Shown here one piece after another: positions 34,663-42,781 of a stretch of 64,000 nt of DNA. Every line of letters starts with the position of its first letter. Positions within the stretch are counted from its first letter, which is position 1. The stretch comes from Acuticoccus sp. I52.16.1 (GTDB lineage: Bacteria > Pseudomonadota > Alphaproteobacteria > Rhizobiales > Amorphaceae). The notes under the pieces were generated by a model that ran no database searches, was not told the origin of the DNA, and was given only the letters and a program-made list of their open reading frames with translations. Location of the stretch: the NCBI RefSeq assembly GCF_022865125.1, contig NZ_CP094828.1:62001-126000 (forward strand). Direction: 5' to 3'. A program made the translations under genes and the position numbers.

Positions 34663-35673
34663 ATGGAACTCGAACGCCCCTATCTGTTGTTTCTCGGCGA
34701 CGTTCCTGACGCCTTGGCCGCGAAAACCAGCCTCGGAATCGTCGATTGGCGACGCGATTGGTGCGTGGGTCAGTGGCGCCTGCCGGGCTGCAAGGCGGAT
34801 GCGAAGCTCCCCGAGATGAACGCGACGGACGCCGCCGCGCAGGGCGCCAAGACGATGATCGTCGGCGTCGTGAACGCCGGCGGGGTGCTGCCGGACCATT
34901 GGATCGCCTCGATCGTGGAAGCGCTGGAGGCGGGGCTCGACGTCGCCAGCGGCCTGCACAAGCCGCTCGCCAGCGTTCCGGCGATCGCAGAGGCCGCGGC
35001 CAAGACCGGCCAGCGCCTCCTCGACGTGCGCCTCTCCAAGCAGTCCTTCGCCACCGGCAAGGGCACCAAGCGTCCCGGCAAGCGCCTCCTCACCGTCGGC
35101 ACCGACTGCTCGGTCGGCAAGAAATACACCGCGCTGGCGCTGGAAGCCGGCATGAACGCCAAGGGCTTCGACGCCACCTTCTGCGCCACGGGGCAGACGG
35201 GCGTCTTCATCTCCGGCCGCGGCGTCGCCATCGACGCGGTGGTGGCCGACTTCATCTCCGGCGCCGCCGAGTGGCTGACCCCGGAGACCGCGCCGGACGC
35301 GTGGCAGATCGTCGAGGGCCAGGGGTCGCTGTTCCACCCGTCGTTCGCGGGCGTCTCGCTGGGGCTTCTGCATGGAGCGCAGCCGGACGCGTTCGTCGTC
35401 TGCCACGAGCCGACGCGCACCAGGATGCGCGGCGTGGAGACGCCGCTGCCGTCGATCGGCGAGGTGATCGAGATGAACATCGCCCTCGGCCGGCTCACCA
35501 ATCCCGCGATCAAGCCGGTCGGCGTCGCGGTCAACACCGCCGCCCTCGACGAGGGGGCCGCGCGCGCGCTCCTCTACGAGATCGCCACGGAATACAACCT
35601 GCCCACCATCGACCCGGTGCGGTTCGGCGTGGATCCCATCGTCGACGCGCTGGCGACGGAGTACCTGTCGTGA
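34663..35673 (+). CDS. dgcN: DgcN family protein (DUF1611), D-glutamate N-acetyltransferase
   Basis: A 336-residue DUF1611 protein. It has an N-terminal Rossmann-like part (LLFLGDVPDALAAKT) and a P-loop-like nucleotide site TVGTDCSVGKKYTALAL near residue 145. ATGQTGVFISGRG and the VEGQGSLFHPSF segment follow. Homologues named DgcN work with DgcA to convert D-glutamate by way of N-acetyl-D-glutamate in marine bacteria; this assignment rests on family and on the adjacent gene. The ATG at 34663 is chosen because family members start near MELERPYLLFLGD and an AGAGGGA site lies upstream. dgcA overlaps its end by 4 nt. Confidence 0.82.
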   Translation: MELERPYLLFLGDVPDALAAKTSLGIVDWRRDWCVGQWRLPGCKADAKLPEMNATDAAAQGAKTMIVGVVNAGGVLPDHWIASIVEALEAGLDVASGLHKPLASVPAIAEAAAKTGQRLLDVRLSKQSFATGKGTKRPGKRLLTVGTDCSVGKKYTALALEAGMNAKGFDATFCATGQTGVFISGRGVAIDAVVADFISGAAEWLTPETAPDAWQIVEGQGSLFHPSFAGVSLGLLHGAQPDAFVVCHEPTRTRMRGVETPLPSIGEVIEMNIALGRLTNPAIKPVGVAVNTAALDEGAARALLYEIATEYNLPTIDPVRFGVDPIVDALATEYLS

Positions 35674-36650
35674 CCGCGCTGACCGCCGTCGCGGAAGAAT
35701 ATCCGATCGCGGGCGTCTTCTCGATCTCGCGCGAGCGGCGCACCATCGCGCGGATGGTGGTCGCGACGCTGACCGACGGGCCGCACGTCGGCCGGGGCGA
35801 GGCCGTGCCCTATCCGCGCTACGGCGAATCGGTCGAGGGCGTGCTGGCGGACATACTGGCAATGTCCGACCGGATCGCCGCTGGCCTGACGCGCGAGGAG
35901 TTGCAAGCGGCGATGCCCGCCGGCGCGGCCCGCAACGCCATCGACCTTGCGATGTGGGACCTGGAGGCCAAGCGCTCCGGCACACGCGTCGCCGACATGC
36001 TGGGCCAGACGATGGCGCCGGTGACGACGGCCTACACCATCGGCCTGGGCGAAGCGGAGGAGATGGCGGAGGCGGCCCGCAACGCCGGCGACCGCCCGCT
36101 GCTGAAGATCAAGCTCGGGCGCCCGCTGGGGGACGACGTGCGCATCCAGGCGATCCGCGCGGCGGTGCCGAACGCGACCCTGATCGTCGACGCCAACGAG
36201 GGTTGGAGCGACAACAACCTCCTGATCAACATGTCGGCCTGCAAGGCGGCGAAGGTCGCGCTGATCGAGCAGCCGCTCCCGGCCAACCGCGACGGCGCGC
36301 TGGCGACGGTCTCGCACCCGGTGCCGATCTGCGCCGACGAGAGCGTCCACGCCTCGACGGACCTCGCCGCGCTGAAGGGCCGCTACGACGCGGTGAACAT
36401 CAAGCTCGACAAGACCGGCGGCCTGACCGAGGCCCTCAAGGCCGTCGAAGAGGCGCGCCGGCTCGACCTGATGGTGATGGTCGGCTGCATGGTGACGACG
36501 TCGCTGGGGATCGCACCGGCGATGCTGCTGACCCAGGGCGCCGCCTACGTGGACATCGACGGCCCGCTGATGCTCGCCCGCGACCGCGACGAGGGCCTCA
36601 CGTTCGACGGCTCGACGGTCTACCCACCGTCCGCCGAACTCTGGGGCTGA
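35670..36650 (+). CDS. dgcA: N-acetyl-D-glutamate racemase / dipeptide epimerase (enolase superfamily)
   Basis: A 326-residue enolase-superfamily enzyme. The first catalytic lysine is in the KxK motif LLKIKLG near residue 143. Metal ligands are Asp in VDANEGW, Glu in EQPLP and Asp in CADES, and the second catalytic lysine is in NIKLDKTGG near residue 245. The layout is that of dipeptide epimerases; the pairing with dgcN points to the N-acetyl-D-glutamate racemase variant. The GTG start at 35670 overlaps the dgcN stop (GTGA). Which of the two activities applies cannot be settled from motifs alone. Confidence 0.85.
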   Translation: MTALTAVAEEYPIAGVFSISRERRTIARMVVATLTDGPHVGRGEAVPYPRYGESVEGVLADILAMSDRIAAGLTREELQAAMPAGAARNAIDLAMWDLEAKRSGTRVADMLGQTMAPVTTAYTIGLGEAEEMAEAARNAGDRPLLKIKLGRPLGDDVRIQAIRAAVPNATLIVDANEGWSDNNLLINMSACKAAKVALIEQPLPANRDGALATVSHPVPICADESVHASTDLAALKGRYDAVNIKLDKTGGLTEALKAVEEARRLDLMVMVGCMVTTSLGIAPAMLLTQGAAYVDIDGPLMLARDRDEGLTFDGSTVYPPSAELWG

Positions 36651-36740
36651 CCCGGCACCCGGATCGGCCCCGGGGCCGCTGCGGCGCGGGTCGAGCCCCC
36701 GCCCCGCCGCGCGATATGGCCGTGCGGGGCGGACGCGCCG

Positions 36741-37730
36741 TCAGGCGTCGTCGAGGGCGCGCATCAGCATCGACGGGTCGACATTGCCGCCCGACAGCAC
36801 CACGACCACGGTCTCTCCGTCGACGTCGAGCAGGCCGCCCAGGAGCGCGGCGAGGGCGATGGCGCCGCCCGGCTCGGTGACGAGCTTCAGCTCGTGGAAA
36901 GCGAAGGCCATGGCCTTGTAGATCAGCGCATCCGGCACGGCGACGCCGGGCTCGGCGAGGCGGGCCATCACCGGGAAGGTCAATTCGCCCGGCGCCTGCG
37001 ACATCAGCGCGTCGGCGATCGAGCCGGCCTTCTGCGTGTTCGTCTCGCGCTGGCCGCTGCGCAGGGACCGTGTCGTGTCGTCGAAACCCTCGGGCTCGAC
37101 CGGCTGGCAGATCGTCGTCGGCATCCGCGTCTTGATCGCGGTCGCCACGCCCGAGAGGAGCCCGCCGCCGCTGACCGGCACCAGCACACGGTCCGGCGTC
37201 ACCCCGATCGCGGCGAGATCCTCGGCGATCTCGGTGCCGACGGTGCCCTGCCCGGCCATGACGCCGGGGTCGTCATAGGGGGAGACGAAGGTGGCGCCGG
37301 TCTCGGCCGCGATGTCGGTCGCGATCTTGACGCGGTCCTCGTTCTCGCGGTCGTAGCCGACGACGGTCGCGCCGGAACGCACCGTGCGCGCCTTTTTGAT
37401 CGACGGCGCATCATGCGGCATGACGATCGTCGCCGGGATGCCGGCGACGCGGGCCGCCTCGGCGACGCCTTGCGCGTGGTTGCCCGAAGAACAGGCGACG
37501 ACGCCGCGCTGCCGGGCACCGTCCGGGATGCGGCCGATGGCGTTGGTCGCGCCGCGGAACTTGAAGGAGCCCGTGCGTTGCAGGCACTCGGGCTTGATGA
37601 AGACGCGGGCGCCGACCTTCATGTCGAGCACGGGCGAGGAGATCAGCTGCGTGCGGACCACGCGGCCACTCAATCGGCCGACGGCCGCCTCGATATCCGC
37701 ATCGGTGATCGCGACTGCTGGCTCATCCAT
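36741..37730 (-). CDS. Threonine/serine dehydratase family PLP enzyme
   Basis: A 329-residue fold-type II PLP enzyme. The PLP lysine is in GSFKFRGA near residue 53, the substrate loop is SSGNHAQG near residue 81, the phosphate-binding loop is PVSGGGLLSG near residue 182, and VLSGGNVD lies near the C-terminus. It lacks the ACT regulatory domain of biosynthetic IlvA, so it is a catabolic Ser/Thr dehydratase or a relative such as serine racemase or hydroxyaspartate ammonia-lyase. Its ATG shares one base with the stop of the upstream metallophosphoesterase gene. It faces dgcA across a 90-nt convergent gap. Confidence 0.9.
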   Translation of the reverse strand: MDEPAVAITDADIEAAVGRLSGRVVRTQLISSPVLDMKVGARVFIKPECLQRTGSFKFRGATNAIGRIPDGARQRGVVACSSGNHAQGVAEAARVAGIPATIVMPHDAPSIKKARTVRSGATVVGYDRENEDRVKIATDIAAETGATFVSPYDDPGVMAGQGTVGTEIAEDLAAIGVTPDRVLVPVSGGGLLSGVATAIKTRMPTTICQPVEPEGFDDTTRSLRSGQRETNTQKAGSIADALMSQAPGELTFPVMARLAEPGVAVPDALIYKAMAFAFHELKLVTEPGGAIALAALLGGLLDVDGETVVVVLSGGNVDPSMLMRALDDA

Positions 37731-38554
37731 CAGGCAGGGACCGGGTTGTCGAACAGGACGGGCGTACCGTAGCTCTCCACATAGCCGATATGCGAGATGG
37801 CGCGCCCGTTGTCGACCATATGCACACCGTAGGCCGGCGGCTCCATGACGAGTGCGGCCGGGGTCGCATCGTCGAGCGCCATCACCACCTGGTGGGCGAC
37901 GCCCGGGATGGCGATTGCCGGAACGCCGCCGACTTCCGAGACGATCGTGCGGTGGACGTGGCCGCAGACGATGCGCAGGACATTCTCATGACGCGCCAGG
38001 ACCTTGGCGAATCCGCGGGCGTCGGCCAGGCCGATCTTGTCCATGAAGCCGATGCCGACGCCGAACGGCGGGTGATGCATCGCGATCAGCGCCGGGCCCG
38101 CCTGCGACAACGTGGCGTCGAGCCACTCGAGCTGCGCCGCGCCCAGTTCGCCGTGGTGCCCGTTGGTGGCCAGCTGGTCGATCGAGGTGTCGAGCGCGAC
38201 GAGCGTCACGCCCGCCACGCGGTGGGCGTGACAGGCCTTGCCGGGGACCGTCTCCTCGCCGAGGCCGGGGAAGGCACGGAAGGCCTCGCGCAGCGCCGCG
38301 GTCTGGTCGTGGTTGCCCGGAACGACGATCACCGGGACGGGAAAGCGCGACAGCAACATCGCGGCCCGGTTGTAGGCCTCGTCCTCGCCCAGGTCGGTGA
38401 TGTCGCCCGAGACGATGACCGCGTCGATGTCGGGATGGCGTGCGTTGATGGCATCGATCGCCTGCACGACGTATCGATCGGTATCGATCCGGCCCAGCGT
38501 GAGAACGCCCGGGGGGCGCAGGTGCAGATCGGTGAGATGTACGAAGACCGCCAT
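37730..38554 (-). CDS. Metallophosphoesterase (class III cyclic nucleotide phosphodiesterase / CpdA-GpdQ type)
   Basis: A 274-residue calcineurin-like phosphoesterase. All five metal-site motifs are present in order: DLHLR (residue 8), GDITD (~50), GNHDQ (~79), MHHPP (~158) and CGHVHR (~196). The spacing suits the CpdA/GpdQ group, which hydrolyses cyclic nucleotides or glycerophosphodiesters. No signal peptide is seen. It is co-directional and overlaps the downstream dehydratase gene by one base, so the two are co-translated, though the metabolic link is unclear. Confidence 0.9.
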   Translation of the reverse strand: MAVFVHLTDLHLRPPGVLTLGRIDTDRYVVQAIDAINARHPDIDAVIVSGDITDLGEDEAYNRAAMLLSRFPVPVIVVPGNHDQTAALREAFRAFPGLGEETVPGKACHAHRVAGVTLVALDTSIDQLATNGHHGELGAAQLEWLDATLSQAGPALIAMHHPPFGVGIGFMDKIGLADARGFAKVLARHENVLRIVCGHVHRTIVSEVGGVPAIAIPGVAHQVVMALDDATPAALVMEPPAYGVHMVDNGRAISHIGYVESYGTPVLFDNPVPA

Positions 38555-38666
38555 ATGCGCGCCTCTAGCAGGGCCGCCCGGCGGATGCTACTGCCCCGAG
38601 CGTAACGCTGTGGAGTGTTGCATCCCGGCCGCTGACCGCGGCCTCCCTATCCCCTAAGGCCATCTC

Positions 38667-40349
38667 ATGTCGACCCCACGAACCGCGCGCCCGCACGACG
38701 GGTCCTTGATCGGTGCCTGGAGCCCGCTCGCGCTGGTGCTGCTCGTTTTCCTGGCCTTCGTGCCCGGATTCAGCACCGTGCCGCCGCTCGACCGTGACGA
38801 GCCGCGCTACACGCAGGCGACCAAGCAGATGGTGGAGACCGGCGACTATGTCCGGATCCGCTTCCAGGATGCGCCGCGGCACAAGAAGCCGATCGGCATT
38901 CACTGGTTGCAGGCGGCCTCCGTCTGGGTCAGCGGCGAGGGCAACCAGGCGCCGCTGTGGGTCTACCGCATCCCATCGCTGATCGGTGCCATCGCGGCGG
39001 TCCTGCTGACGATATGGATGGCGCGGGCCTTCCTGTCGCCGACCCATGCGGTGCTGGCCGGGGCGCTGCTGGGCGCGACGGTGATCGTCGGCGTCGAGGC
39101 GCGGCTGGCGAAGACGGACGCCATGCTGCTGGCGACCGTCGTCCTGATGCAGGGCGCGCTGGCGCGGGTGTGGCTGTCGCAGGCGCGGACGTGGGCGGCG
39201 CCGGTCACGTTCTGGGTGGGACTGGCGCTCGGCATCCTCGTCAAGGGGCCGATCGCGCCGATGGTGGCGGTCCTGACCGTCGCGGTGCTCGCGTGGCGCT
39301 CGGGCCGCGGCCTGCTGCCCCGGCTGAGGCCGCTCGCCGGCCTCGTCATCCTGGCGGCGATCTGCCTGCCGTGGTTCGTGGCGATCTGGCGCGCGACCGA
39401 CGGTGCCTTCTTCACCACCGCCCTCGGGACCGACTTCCTGGGCAAGGCGGCGACCGGACAGGAGGGGCACTGGGCGCCTCCGCTCACCCACCTCGCCTTC
39501 TTCTTCGTGGTGGCGTGGCCGCTGGCGCCGTTCGTGCTGGCGAGCCTCCGGGGCTTCTGGACCGAGCGCAGCGCCGCCCTCCTCTTCGCCGCCGCCTGGG
39601 CGATCCCGAGCTGGATCGTCTTCGAGGCGACGCCGACCAAGCTGCCGCACTACACCCTCCCCCTCTTCCCGGCGATCGCGCTGGCGGCGGTCGCCGTCCT
39701 GCAGACGGTCCAGCCGCCCAAGATCCTGCGCATCCTCGCGGTCGTCGGCCTGGTGCTGACGCCGCTCGGCCTCGTCGCCGCCGGCCTCGCGGCGCCCTCG
39801 GTGATCAACGACAACGTCGGTGCCCCGCTCGACATCGCCGGTTCGCTGCTGCGCCCGGCGACCCTCATCGGACTGGTGGCGATCGCATTCGGCATCGTCG
39901 CGGGCGTCTCGTTGTGGCGCGGGCGGGCGGCGCTCTCGATGCCGGTCGCGGGATCGGCGGTGCTGTCGGCGGTTCTGGCGCAGGCGATGGTGTGGGGCCT
40001 CGTCCTGCCCAACATGACGCCGCTGTGGGTGAGCCCGGCGCTGGTGGCCCAAGCGCGCGCGGTGTCGCCCTGCCCCGACCCGCGCATCGCCAGTGTCGGC
40101 GGATTCAACGAGCCGAGCCTCATCTTCCTCGCCGGCACCGACACGGCGCTGACGAGCCCGGCGAGCGCCGTCGCGCTGGCACGCAGCGAATGCCTCGTCA
40201 TCGTCGCGCGGGAGCGGGCGGTCGAGGAGGTGCGGGCCGCCGCGGCCGACGCCGGCGTGACGCTCGCCGAGGCCGCCGTCGTCGAGGGCTTCAACATCTC
40301 CAAGGGCGACCCGGTGCGCCTCACCCTCTTCGTGCGGGAGGACCCGTGA
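38667..40349 (+). CDS. ArnT-like polyprenyl-phosphate-sugar glycosyltransferase (PMT family)
   Basis: A 560-residue multi-pass inner-membrane glycosyltransferase of the GT-C fold. The N-terminal loop after the first membrane segment reads RDEPRYTQATKQMVETGDY, with the Asp-Glu pair conserved in ArnT enzymes, and KKPIGIHWLQ follows. About a dozen hydrophobic segments are apparent, ending in a soluble C-terminal domain from near residue 455. ArnT enzymes transfer sugars from undecaprenyl phosphate to lipid A in the periplasm. The next genes (a GT2 transferase and a LAB-N protein) overlap it head to tail, forming a glycolipid-modification module. Confidence 0.88.
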   Translation: MSTPRTARPHDGSLIGAWSPLALVLLVFLAFVPGFSTVPPLDRDEPRYTQATKQMVETGDYVRIRFQDAPRHKKPIGIHWLQAASVWVSGEGNQAPLWVYRIPSLIGAIAAVLLTIWMARAFLSPTHAVLAGALLGATVIVGVEARLAKTDAMLLATVVLMQGALARVWLSQARTWAAPVTFWVGLALGILVKGPIAPMVAVLTVAVLAWRSGRGLLPRLRPLAGLVILAAICLPWFVAIWRATDGAFFTTALGTDFLGKAATGQEGHWAPPLTHLAFFFVVAWPLAPFVLASLRGFWTERSAALLFAAAWAIPSWIVFEATPTKLPHYTLPLFPAIALAAVAVLQTVQPPKILRILAVVGLVLTPLGLVAAGLAAPSVINDNVGAPLDIAGSLLRPATLIGLVAIAFGIVAGVSLWRGRAALSMPVAGSAVLSAVLAQAMVWGLVLPNMTPLWVSPALVAQARAVSPCPDPRIASVGGFNEPSLIFLAGTDTALTSPASAVALARSECLVIVARERAVEEVRAAAADAGVTLAEAAVVEGFNISKGDPVRLTLFVREDP

Positions 40350-41083
40350 GCGCCGCACCCGTCGTCTCGGTCCTGATCCCGGCGAAGGACGAGGCCGGGG
40401 CGATCGCGGACCTCCTGGCCGAGATCACCGCCTCCTCGCTCGCCGTCCCCTACGAGTTGATCGTCGTCGACGACGGCTCGACGGACGGCACCGCCGCGGC
40501 CGCCCTCGCGACCGGCCTTGCCAACCTGCGCGTGCTGCGGCACGAGGCGTCGGGCGGCAAGTCGCGCGCGATCCGGGCCGGGGCGCAGGCCGCCCGCGGC
40601 GACATCCTGGTCACCGTCGACGGAGACGGGCAGAACGATCCGCAATTCCTCGCCGCTCTGGTCGCACCGCTCCTCGCCGACCCCGCCGTCGGCATCGTCG
40701 CCGGGCAGCGCACGCGGCGGCACGACGGCTGGCGCAAGAAGCTCGTCTCGAAGATCGCCAACCGCACCCGCCGGGCCTTTCTCGCCGACAACACGCGCGA
40801 CACCGCCTGCGGTCTGAAAGCCATGCGCCGGGAGGTCTATCTCACCCTGCCGTTCTTCGATAACAACCACCGCTTCTATCCGGCCCTCTTCATGCGGGAG
40901 GGCTGGCGCGTGGCGCATGTGGACGTGGCCGACCGGGCACGCACCAGCGGCACCTCGAAATACGGCGTATGGGACCGCGCGCTGGTGGGTCTGCCCGACC
41001 TTCTGGGCATGTGGTGGTTGCGGCGGCGGGCGGCCTCCCGCCCCACCGCGGTCGAAGTGAGACGGGAGTCGAGCGATGGGTGA
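40346..41083 (+). CDS. Glycosyltransferase family 2 (dolichol/undecaprenyl-phosphate mannosyltransferase-like)
   Basis: A 245-residue GT-A enzyme. SVLIPAKDEAGAI starts the fold, VVDDGSTDGT near residue 37 binds the nucleotide, TVDGDGQNDPQFL near residue 90 holds the metal-binding DxD-type site, and ACGLKAMRRE with a basic SGTSKYG motif follow, as in DPM1/ArnC-type enzymes. It should load a sugar onto undecaprenyl phosphate for the ArnT-like enzyme encoded just before. No long membrane tail is present apart from a short C-terminal hydrophobic part. The GTG start overlaps the preceding stop (GTGA). Confidence 0.9.
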   Translation: MSAAPVVSVLIPAKDEAGAIADLLAEITASSLAVPYELIVVDDGSTDGTAAAALATGLANLRVLRHEASGGKSRAIRAGAQAARGDILVTVDGDGQNDPQFLAALVAPLLADPAVGIVAGQRTRRHDGWRKKLVSKIANRTRRAFLADNTRDTACGLKAMRREVYLTLPFFDNNHRFYPALFMREGWRVAHVDVADRARTSGTSKYGVWDRALVGLPDLLGMWWLRRRAASRPTAVEVRRESSDG

Positions 41084-41408
41084 CGTGTGGTCGGGTCTGG
41101 GCACCTGGTTCCATCAGGTGTTCGTCGAGCAGTTCGACGTGTGGATCGCGATCGGCTTCTTCGCCCAGGCGATGTTCTCGGCGCGCTTCATCATCCAGTG
41201 GATCGCGTCCGAGCGGGCGGGCCGCTCGGTGGTGCCGGTGGCGTTCTGGTTCTTCTCGATCGCCGGCGGCGGGATGCTCTTCGTCTATGCCCTGTCGCGC
41301 AAGGATCCGGTGTTCATCGCCGGACAGGGTGCGGGGCTGCTGATCTATGCGCGCAACCTCTGGCTCATCTTCCGTGAGCGCAAGACGGCGCTGACCAACG
41401 CCAGCTAG
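41076..41408 (+). CDS. Lipid A biosynthesis N-terminal domain (LAB-N) membrane protein
   Basis: A 110-residue integral membrane protein with three hydrophobic segments. It matches the LAB-N domain: AMFSARFIIQWIASERAGRS near residue 33, VVPVAFWFFSIAGG, and a final GQGAGLLIYARNLWLI. Stand-alone LAB-N proteins are often encoded with GT2 and ArnT-like genes and may move or present the lipid-linked sugar; the mechanism is not established. Its start lies within the GT2 gene (8-nt overlap), which completes a three-gene coupled set. Confidence 0.88.
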   Translation: MGDVWSGLGTWFHQVFVEQFDVWIAIGFFAQAMFSARFIIQWIASERAGRSVVPVAFWFFSIAGGGMLFVYALSRKDPVFIAGQGAGLLIYARNLWLIFRERKTALTNAS

Positions 41409-41427
41409 GCGGCGTGTCGACGCCGCC
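41408..41427. terminator. Hairpin overlapping the LAB-N stop codon
   Basis: GGCGGCGT (41408-41415) pairs perfectly with ACGCCGCC (41420-41427) around a GTCG tetraloop in the 33-nt convergent gap with the metC-like gene. The stem uses the last base of the TAG stop. There is no T-run. Confidence 0.4.
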
Positions 41428-41441
41428 CGGCCGGCCGGCGC

Positions 41442-42614
41442 TCAAAGATGCGCCATCGCCTGGTCTAGGTCCGCGATCAGATCGGCCGGGTCCTCCAGGC
41501 CGATATTGATGCGCACCAGCGGCTCGTCGTCCGGCCAGCGCGTCGCCGAGCGGGTGGCGTTGACGACGGGCATCGTCGCCAGGCTCTCGAAGCCGCCCCA
41601 GGAGGCTCCGATGCCGAAGAGAGTCAGGCTGTCGACCATCTTCATGATCTCCGCCTCGGTCCGCCCCTTGAAGGTGACTGCGAAGAGCGACGTCGCGCCC
41701 TCGAAGTCGCGCTTCCACAGCGCGTGCCCCGGCGCACCCGGCAACGCCGGATAAAGCACCTTGCCGACCCGCGCGTCGGCGCTCAGCCACTCGGCCACCT
41801 TGCGCGTATTGTGCTGGAACTGCGCCATGCGCGGCTGCAACGTACGGATGCCGCGCATGACCGAATAAACGTCATCCGGGCCTACATTTTCGCCGAACTC
41901 CTGAACGGTGTTCCGCACGTTGGCGATGGCCTCGCCCCGTCCGGAGATCGTGCCGAAGAGCAGATCGGAGTGGCCGGACAGATATTTCGTCGCCGCATGG
42001 ATCGACAGGTCCACGCCATGCTCGAGCGGGCGGAAAAAGAGCGGCGTCGCCCAGGTGTTGTCCATCATGGTGACGGCGCCGGCGGCCTTGGCGCGCGCCG
42101 CCAGGTACGGAATGTCGCACATCTCGAAGGTGAGCGATCCGGGCGCCTCGAGGAAGACCGCGGCGGCGCCTTTTTCGAGCTCGGTTTCGTATGCGGCATG
42201 ATCGAGCGGATCGAAATAGACGATCTCCACACCGAATCGGGACAAAAATCCGTTCGAGAAGCGGCGCGTCGGCATATAGACGTTGTCGGTCACGAGGGCC
42301 CTGTCGCCCGCTTTCAGCGCCGACGCGAAGGCGATCGTGCAAGCGGCGAGACCGCTCGAAACCAGCGCCGTATGTTCCGCCCCCTCCAGCTCGTTCATGA
42401 TCGATGCGAGCGCGTCGGTCGTCGGCGTCCCATTGATTCCGTAGGTATATTTCTGGGTCCGGGTGCGCGTCGCCTGCACGTCCGGGAAGAGGACGGTGGA
42501 GGCGTGAACGACCGGCGGGTTGATGAACCCGTGGTACGCCGTCGGATCGCGGCCCGCGTGGGCCAGCGTCGTTGCGACGCGGCGCTTGGGGCGGGCGGCG
42601 GACGCATCGTCCAT
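41442..42614 (-). CDS. metC: Cystathionine beta-lyase (Cys/Met metabolism PLP family)
   Basis: A 390-residue PLP enzyme. INPPVVHASTVLFPD near the N-terminus, the SSGLAACTIA stretch near residue 85, and the PLP lysine in HAATKYLSGHSDLLFG near residue 205 are typical of the cystathionine beta-lyase type, and ASWGGFESL near residue 340 marks the MetC branch. It cleaves cystathionine to homocysteine, pyruvate and ammonia, or other C-S substrates. The ATG at 42614 follows AAGGGAAAA. It is divergent from aapJ across 167 nt. Alternative activity as a general cysteine-S-conjugate lyase is possible. Confidence 0.9.
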   Translation of the reverse strand: MDDASAARPKRRVATTLAHAGRDPTAYHGFINPPVVHASTVLFPDVQATRTRTQKYTYGINGTPTTDALASIMNELEGAEHTALVSSGLAACTIAFASALKAGDRALVTDNVYMPTRRFSNGFLSRFGVEIVYFDPLDHAAYETELEKGAAAVFLEAPGSLTFEMCDIPYLAARAKAAGAVTMMDNTWATPLFFRPLEHGVDLSIHAATKYLSGHSDLLFGTISGRGEAIANVRNTVQEFGENVGPDDVYSVMRGIRTLQPRMAQFQHNTRKVAEWLSADARVGKVLYPALPGAPGHALWKRDFEGATSLFAVTFKGRTEAEIMKMVDSLTLFGIGASWGGFESLATMPVVNATRSATRWPDDEPLVRINIGLEDPADLIADLDQAMAHL

Positions 42615-42707
42615 ACTATTTTCCCTTCGAGGCGTTGGCAGGTTGATTGGCGTCTGACTATGCTCCGAACAGCCATGCAAGCCTGACGAGTTCGGTATGT
42701 TTTCGAA

Positions 42708-42723
42708 CGGCATGGCAATTGCT
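42708..42723 (+). promoter_or_regulatory. Candidate sigma-54 promoter upstream of aapJ
   Basis: cGGCATG-GCAA-TTGCT matches 10 of 12 fixed positions of TGGCACG-N4-TTGCW, including the entire -12 box. GG (42709-42710) and GC (42721-42722) are exactly ten bases apart. It lies about 60 nt before the aapJ ATG, giving a sensible leader. The rhizobial aap operon is known to respond to the Ntr system, which supports the prediction. Confidence 0.55.
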
Positions 42724-42781
42724 TATGGCGGGCCAACGGAACACGAGACTTCCGTCGCCTTCAAAGGAGAGAGCAAGACAC

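Noticed and set aside
36665-36678. Palindrome CGGCCCCGGGGCCG in the dgcA/dehydratase convergent gap
   Set aside because: It has no loop and no T-run; such GC palindromes are common in this composition, so I do not list it as a terminator.
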